Shown: one piece after another, positions 5,272-7,186 of the stretch | How positions within the stretch are numbered: the first letter of the stretch is position 1 | Layout of the letters: every line of letters begins with the position of its first letter | From: Lachnospiraceae bacterium UBA1258 | Lineage (GTDB): Bacteria; Bacillota; Clostridia; Lachnospirales; Lachnospiraceae | Direction of reading: 5' to 3' | Length of the DNA stretch: 7,186 bases | NCBI GenBank assembly: GCA_002308235.1 | Contig: DBVS01000143.1 | Location: 1 to 7,186, forward strand | The notes under the pieces: model-generated | Seen by the model: only the letters and a program-made list of their open reading frames with translations | Database searches by the model: none | What the model was told of the DNA's origin: nothing | Made by a program: the position numbers and the translations under genes

Positions 5272-6036
5272 ATGTATACCAAAAGAATCATTCCATGTCT
5301 TGATATTAATAACGGTCGTGTGGTCAAGGGCGTAAATTTTGTGAATTTGATTGACGCCGGAGATCCCGTGGAGCAGGCTGTCCTCTATGACAAAGAAGGT
5401 GCAGATGAGCTTGTTTTCCTTGATATCACGGCTTCAAGCGACAACAGAAATACCGTAACCGATATGGTAAGGCGTGTTGCGGAGAAGCTTTTCATTCCAT
5501 TTACCGTGGGCGGGGGAATCAGAACCGTCGATGATTTCAGAGCCATTCTTCGTGAAGGCGCAGATAAGGTTGCCGTAAATTCTGCCGCCATCATGAATCC
5601 GGAACTGATAGCCAGAGCTGCCGACAAATTCGGAAGCCAGTGCGTAGTTGTGGCCATTGACGCCAAGAAACGTGCCGACGGAAGCGGATGGAACATCTAT
5701 AAAAACGGCGGAAGAGTCGATATGGGCATTGACGCCATTGAATGGGCAAAGAAGGCTTATTCCCTGGGAGCGGGCGAAATCCTGCTTACCAGCATGGACA
5801 AAGACGGCACAAAATCGGGCTTTGATCTTGAGCTTACCAGACTTGTTTCCGAGTCCGTGGATATTCCTGTCATTGCATCGGGCGGCGCCGGAAAAATGTC
5901 GGATTTTTCCGATGTTTTCAATGACGGCAAAGCAGATGCCGCACTTGCGGCCAGCCTTTTCCACTTTAAAGAAATCGGCATAGGCGAACTTAAGGATTAT
6001 CTTTTCGAAAACGGAATTCCTGTAAGGAGACTTTAA
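5272..6036 (+). CDS. hisF: Imidazole glycerol phosphate synthase, cyclase subunit HisF
   Basis: A 254-aa (beta/alpha)8 barrel of standard length. With ammonia from HisH it converts PRFAR to imidazole glycerol phosphate and AICAR, linking histidine to purine synthesis. The two catalytic aspartates sit at their canonical numbers: D11 in IPCLDIN and D130 in VVAIDAKK. The phosphate-binding loops appear as VGGGIR (79-84) and ASGGAG (202-207), and LLTSMDKDGT (171-180) is the usual active-site strand. AGGA at 5261-5264 overlaps the hisH stop codon and is 7 nt before the ATG. ung starts 2 nt after the stop codon. No hisA, hisB or other his gene is in the window, so the pathway genes are at least partly dispersed. 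Confidence 0.98.
   Translation: MYTKRIIPCLDINNGRVVKGVNFVNLIDAGDPVEQAVLYDKEGADELVFLDITASSDNRNTVTDMVRRVAEKLFIPFTVGGGIRTVDDFRAILREGADKVAVNSAAIMNPELIARAADKFGSQCVVVAIDAKKRADGSGWNIYKNGGRVDMGIDAIEWAKKAYSLGAGEILLTSMDKDGTKSGFDLELTRLVSESVDIPVIASGGAGKMSDFSDVFNDGKADAALAASLFHFKEIGIGELKDYLFENGIPVRRL
6024..6030 (+). promoter_or_regulatory. Ribosome-binding site supporting the TTG start of ung
   Basis: AAGGAGA (6024-6030) lies inside the end of hisF, 8 nt before TTG at 6039. It is the strongest Shine-Dalgarno match in the window. It makes the rare TTG start credible, since the next in-frame ATG would remove the conserved N-terminal helices. Confidence 0.85.
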
Positions 6037-6038
6037 AA

Positions 6039-6707
6039 TTGATAGACAACGAGTGGCTTCCTTATCTGAAAGCCGAATTTTCAAAACCATACTATAAATC
6101 GCTTTATGAGTTCATAAAGAAAGAGTATTCCGAGCGGGTCATTTATCCGCCTTCGGATGAGATCTTCAGTGCTCTTATGCATACTCCCATTGATAAGATC
6201 AAGGTGGTTTTGCTCGGGCAGGATCCTTATCATGAGCCGGGTCAGGCGCACGGCATGAGCTTTTCCGTTAAGCCGGGAGTCAAGACTCCGCCTTCTTTAC
6301 AGAATATGTATAAGGAACTTAAGGATGAACTGGGGCTGTATATCCCGAATAACGGTTATCTTATGAAGTGGGCCGATCAAGGCGTGCTTCTTTTGAATAC
6401 GGTGCTTACGGTTCGCCGAGGTGAAGCAAATTCTCACAAAGGAAAGGGCTGGGAGCAGTTCACGGATGCGGCTTTGGCTGCATTAAATGAAAAGGAGACT
6501 CCGGTGGTCTTCCTTTTGTGGGGAAGCCCCGCTCAGAAAAAAGCTCCCATAATCACCAACCCCAAGCATGTGATACTTACCGCACCTCATCCCAGTCCGC
6601 TGTCTGCATACAGGGGCTTTTTCGGATGCAGACATTTCTCGAAGACAAACGAGATACTCAAAGCAAACGGGCTGGAGCCCATAGATTGGCAGATAGAGGA
6701 CATATAG
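6039..6707 (+). CDS. ung: Uracil-DNA glycosylase, family 1
   Basis: A 222-aa enzyme of usual length that excises uracil from DNA, starting base-excision repair. All signature motifs are present: the water-activating loop GQDPYH (60-65, catalytic D62, Y64), stacking F75, uracil-reading N120 in LLLNTVLTV, and the HPSPLSAYRGFFGCRHF block (184-200) with catalytic H184 and DNA-intercalating L188. The N-terminal EWLPYLKAEFSKPYY matches the family and confirms the TTG start at 6039, which is backed by the AAGGAGA site. It is 2 nt after hisF and therefore in the same operon. Grouping DNA repair with histidine synthesis has no obvious functional logic and probably reflects chance operon growth. A terminator follows. 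Confidence 0.98.
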   Translation: MIDNEWLPYLKAEFSKPYYKSLYEFIKKEYSERVIYPPSDEIFSALMHTPIDKIKVVLLGQDPYHEPGQAHGMSFSVKPGVKTPPSLQNMYKELKDELGLYIPNNGYLMKWADQGVLLLNTVLTVRRGEANSHKGKGWEQFTDAALAALNEKETPVVFLLWGSPAQKKAPIITNPKHVILTAPHPSPLSAYRGFFGCRHFSKTNEILKANGLEPIDWQIEDI

Positions 6708-6747
6708 AATACTTTGGATAACGGTATTTAATATGCTACTGTTCAGG

Positions 6748-6783
6748 CCGCAGACGAAGAATGCTTTGTCTGCGGTTATTCTT
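6748..6783 (+). terminator. Probable terminator after ung
   Basis: CCGCAGAC (6748-6755) pairs perfectly with GTCTGCGG (6768-6775). The stem extends inward by one G-U, two A-T and possibly one G-C pair around a small loop. The tail TTATTCTT is T-rich but broken. It lies about 40 nt after the ung stop and ends the operon that began near 1410. Confidence 0.78.
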
Positions 6784-6798
6784 CATCACAGAAAACTA

Positions 6799-6827
6799 TG
6801 GCAATTACGTACATTACATGATATAAT
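6799..6827 (+). promoter_or_regulatory. Probable promoter of the activase gene
   Basis: A perfect TATAAT (6822-6827) with an extended -10 TG at 6819-6820. The -35 is weak (TGGCAA at 6799-6804, 17-nt spacer). Two inverted repeats overlap the promoter: ACATTA/TAATGT (6811-6816, 6824-6829) and TATGGCA/TGCCATA (6797-6803, 6829-6835). Either could be an operator, but neither is long enough to rule out chance. Confidence 0.6.
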
Positions 6828-6865
6828 GTGCCATATTAAATAGAAAGAACCATGAGGGTATTGTA

Positions 6866-7186
6866 ATGACAGAAAATCATCCACTTTATTATTTGGGGAT
6901 AGATATAGGTTCCACAACTGTTAAAGCGGCTATTACCGATAACAAAGGGGAACTCCTCTTTGCGGATTACCGGAGGCACTTTGCGGATATACAGGGCACT
7001 TTGGCTAATATATTGAAAAAAGCGAAGGAAGTTACGGGCGAATGCATTCTTCAGCCTGCGATCACGGGTTCCGGCGGTCTGACTCTTGCCAAGCATCTCA
7101 ACGTATCCTTTGTACAGGAAGTGGTTGCTGTGGCAAACGCACTTCAGGAATATGCGCCCAAGACGGACGTGGCCATCGAGCTGGGC
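6866..7186 (+). CDS. 2-hydroxyacyl-CoA dehydratase activase-type ATPase (BadF/BadG/BcrA/BcrD family), N-terminal part
   Basis: The first 107 residues of a gene that runs off the right edge with the frame open. YYLGIDIGSTTVKAAI (8-23) is the phosphate-1 motif of the ASKHA ATPase fold as it appears in dehydratase activases. ATGSGG-type ITGSGGL, then VVAVANAL and the closing AIELG, match the order of family motifs; the next residues would be expected to be GEDAK. Family activases use ATP to drive an electron from a [4Fe-4S] cluster into a 2-hydroxyacyl-CoA dehydratase, a strictly anaerobic chemistry. The DYRRHFADIQGTL segment resembles the very long (over 1000 aa) clostridial proteins that fuse activase and dehydratase-like parts, but the fusion cannot be seen here. 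The cluster-binding cysteines also lie outside the window. GAGGG (6854-6858) precedes the ATG by 7 nt. Confidence 0.88.
   Translation, partial: MTENHPLYYLGIDIGSTTVKAAITDNKGELLFADYRRHFADIQGTLANILKKAKEVTGECILQPAITGSGGLTLAKHLNVSFVQEVVAVANALQEYAPKTDVAIELG

Noticed and set aside
5434..6090. Minus-strand open frame of 218 codons across hisF
   Set aside because: It is a shadow of hisF with no recognisable domain. hisF has intact catalytic residues.
6836..7096. Minus-strand open frame of 86 codons
   Set aside because: It is antisense to the activase start, which has clear motifs and a ribosome site. It shows no family features.

Overview
The window reads as part of a low- to mid-GC Firmicutes chromosome, most likely a motile Lachnospiraceae-type clostridium. 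The pointers are the 23S rRNA tail, a CheV chemotaxis adaptor, AGGAG-type ribosome sites, extended -10 promoters, hisH-hisF, and the start of an anaerobe-type 2-hydroxyacyl-CoA dehydratase activase. The family-level placement is inference from protein and rRNA style, not a search. Every gene lies on the + strand.

Layout: (1) 1-128 is the 3' end of a 23S rRNA gene; it runs within about 50 nt into a strong terminator, and no 5S gene lies between. (2) 384-1280 is cheV (CheW domain plus receiver domain), with its own promoter and terminator. (3) 1434-4655 encodes an unusual 1073-aa protein. It has a roughly 700-residue acidic, low-complexity N-terminal region, two lysine-rich blocks, one membrane segment, and a C-terminal domain of about 165 residues that looks TPR-like and probably lies outside the cell. 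Scattered through the acidic region are about 14 short leucine motifs of the type (D/E)-N-I-D-D-L-L-K-x-L. One of them, MSQEEIEALLNQ, closely matches the N-terminal CheY-P-binding peptide of the flagellar switch protein FliM. (4) 4657-6707 carries hisH, hisF and ung, tightly spaced with the large gene and probably co-transcribed with it, ending at a terminator near 6748-6783. (5) A new promoter drives the partial activase gene that runs off the right edge.

How it fits together: HisH and HisF form imidazole-glycerol-phosphate synthase. Ung is an ordinary repair enzyme. The striking part is the pair cheV plus the giant gene. CheV contributes a CheY-like receiver, and the neighbour contributes what looks like a membrane-anchored string of FliM-N-like peptides separated by acidic spacers. 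I infer a multivalent scaffold or sink for phosphorylated receiver domains (CheY-P or CheV-P), perhaps an envelope-linked chemotaxis organiser. The motifs are directly visible; the binding and the function are hypothesis.
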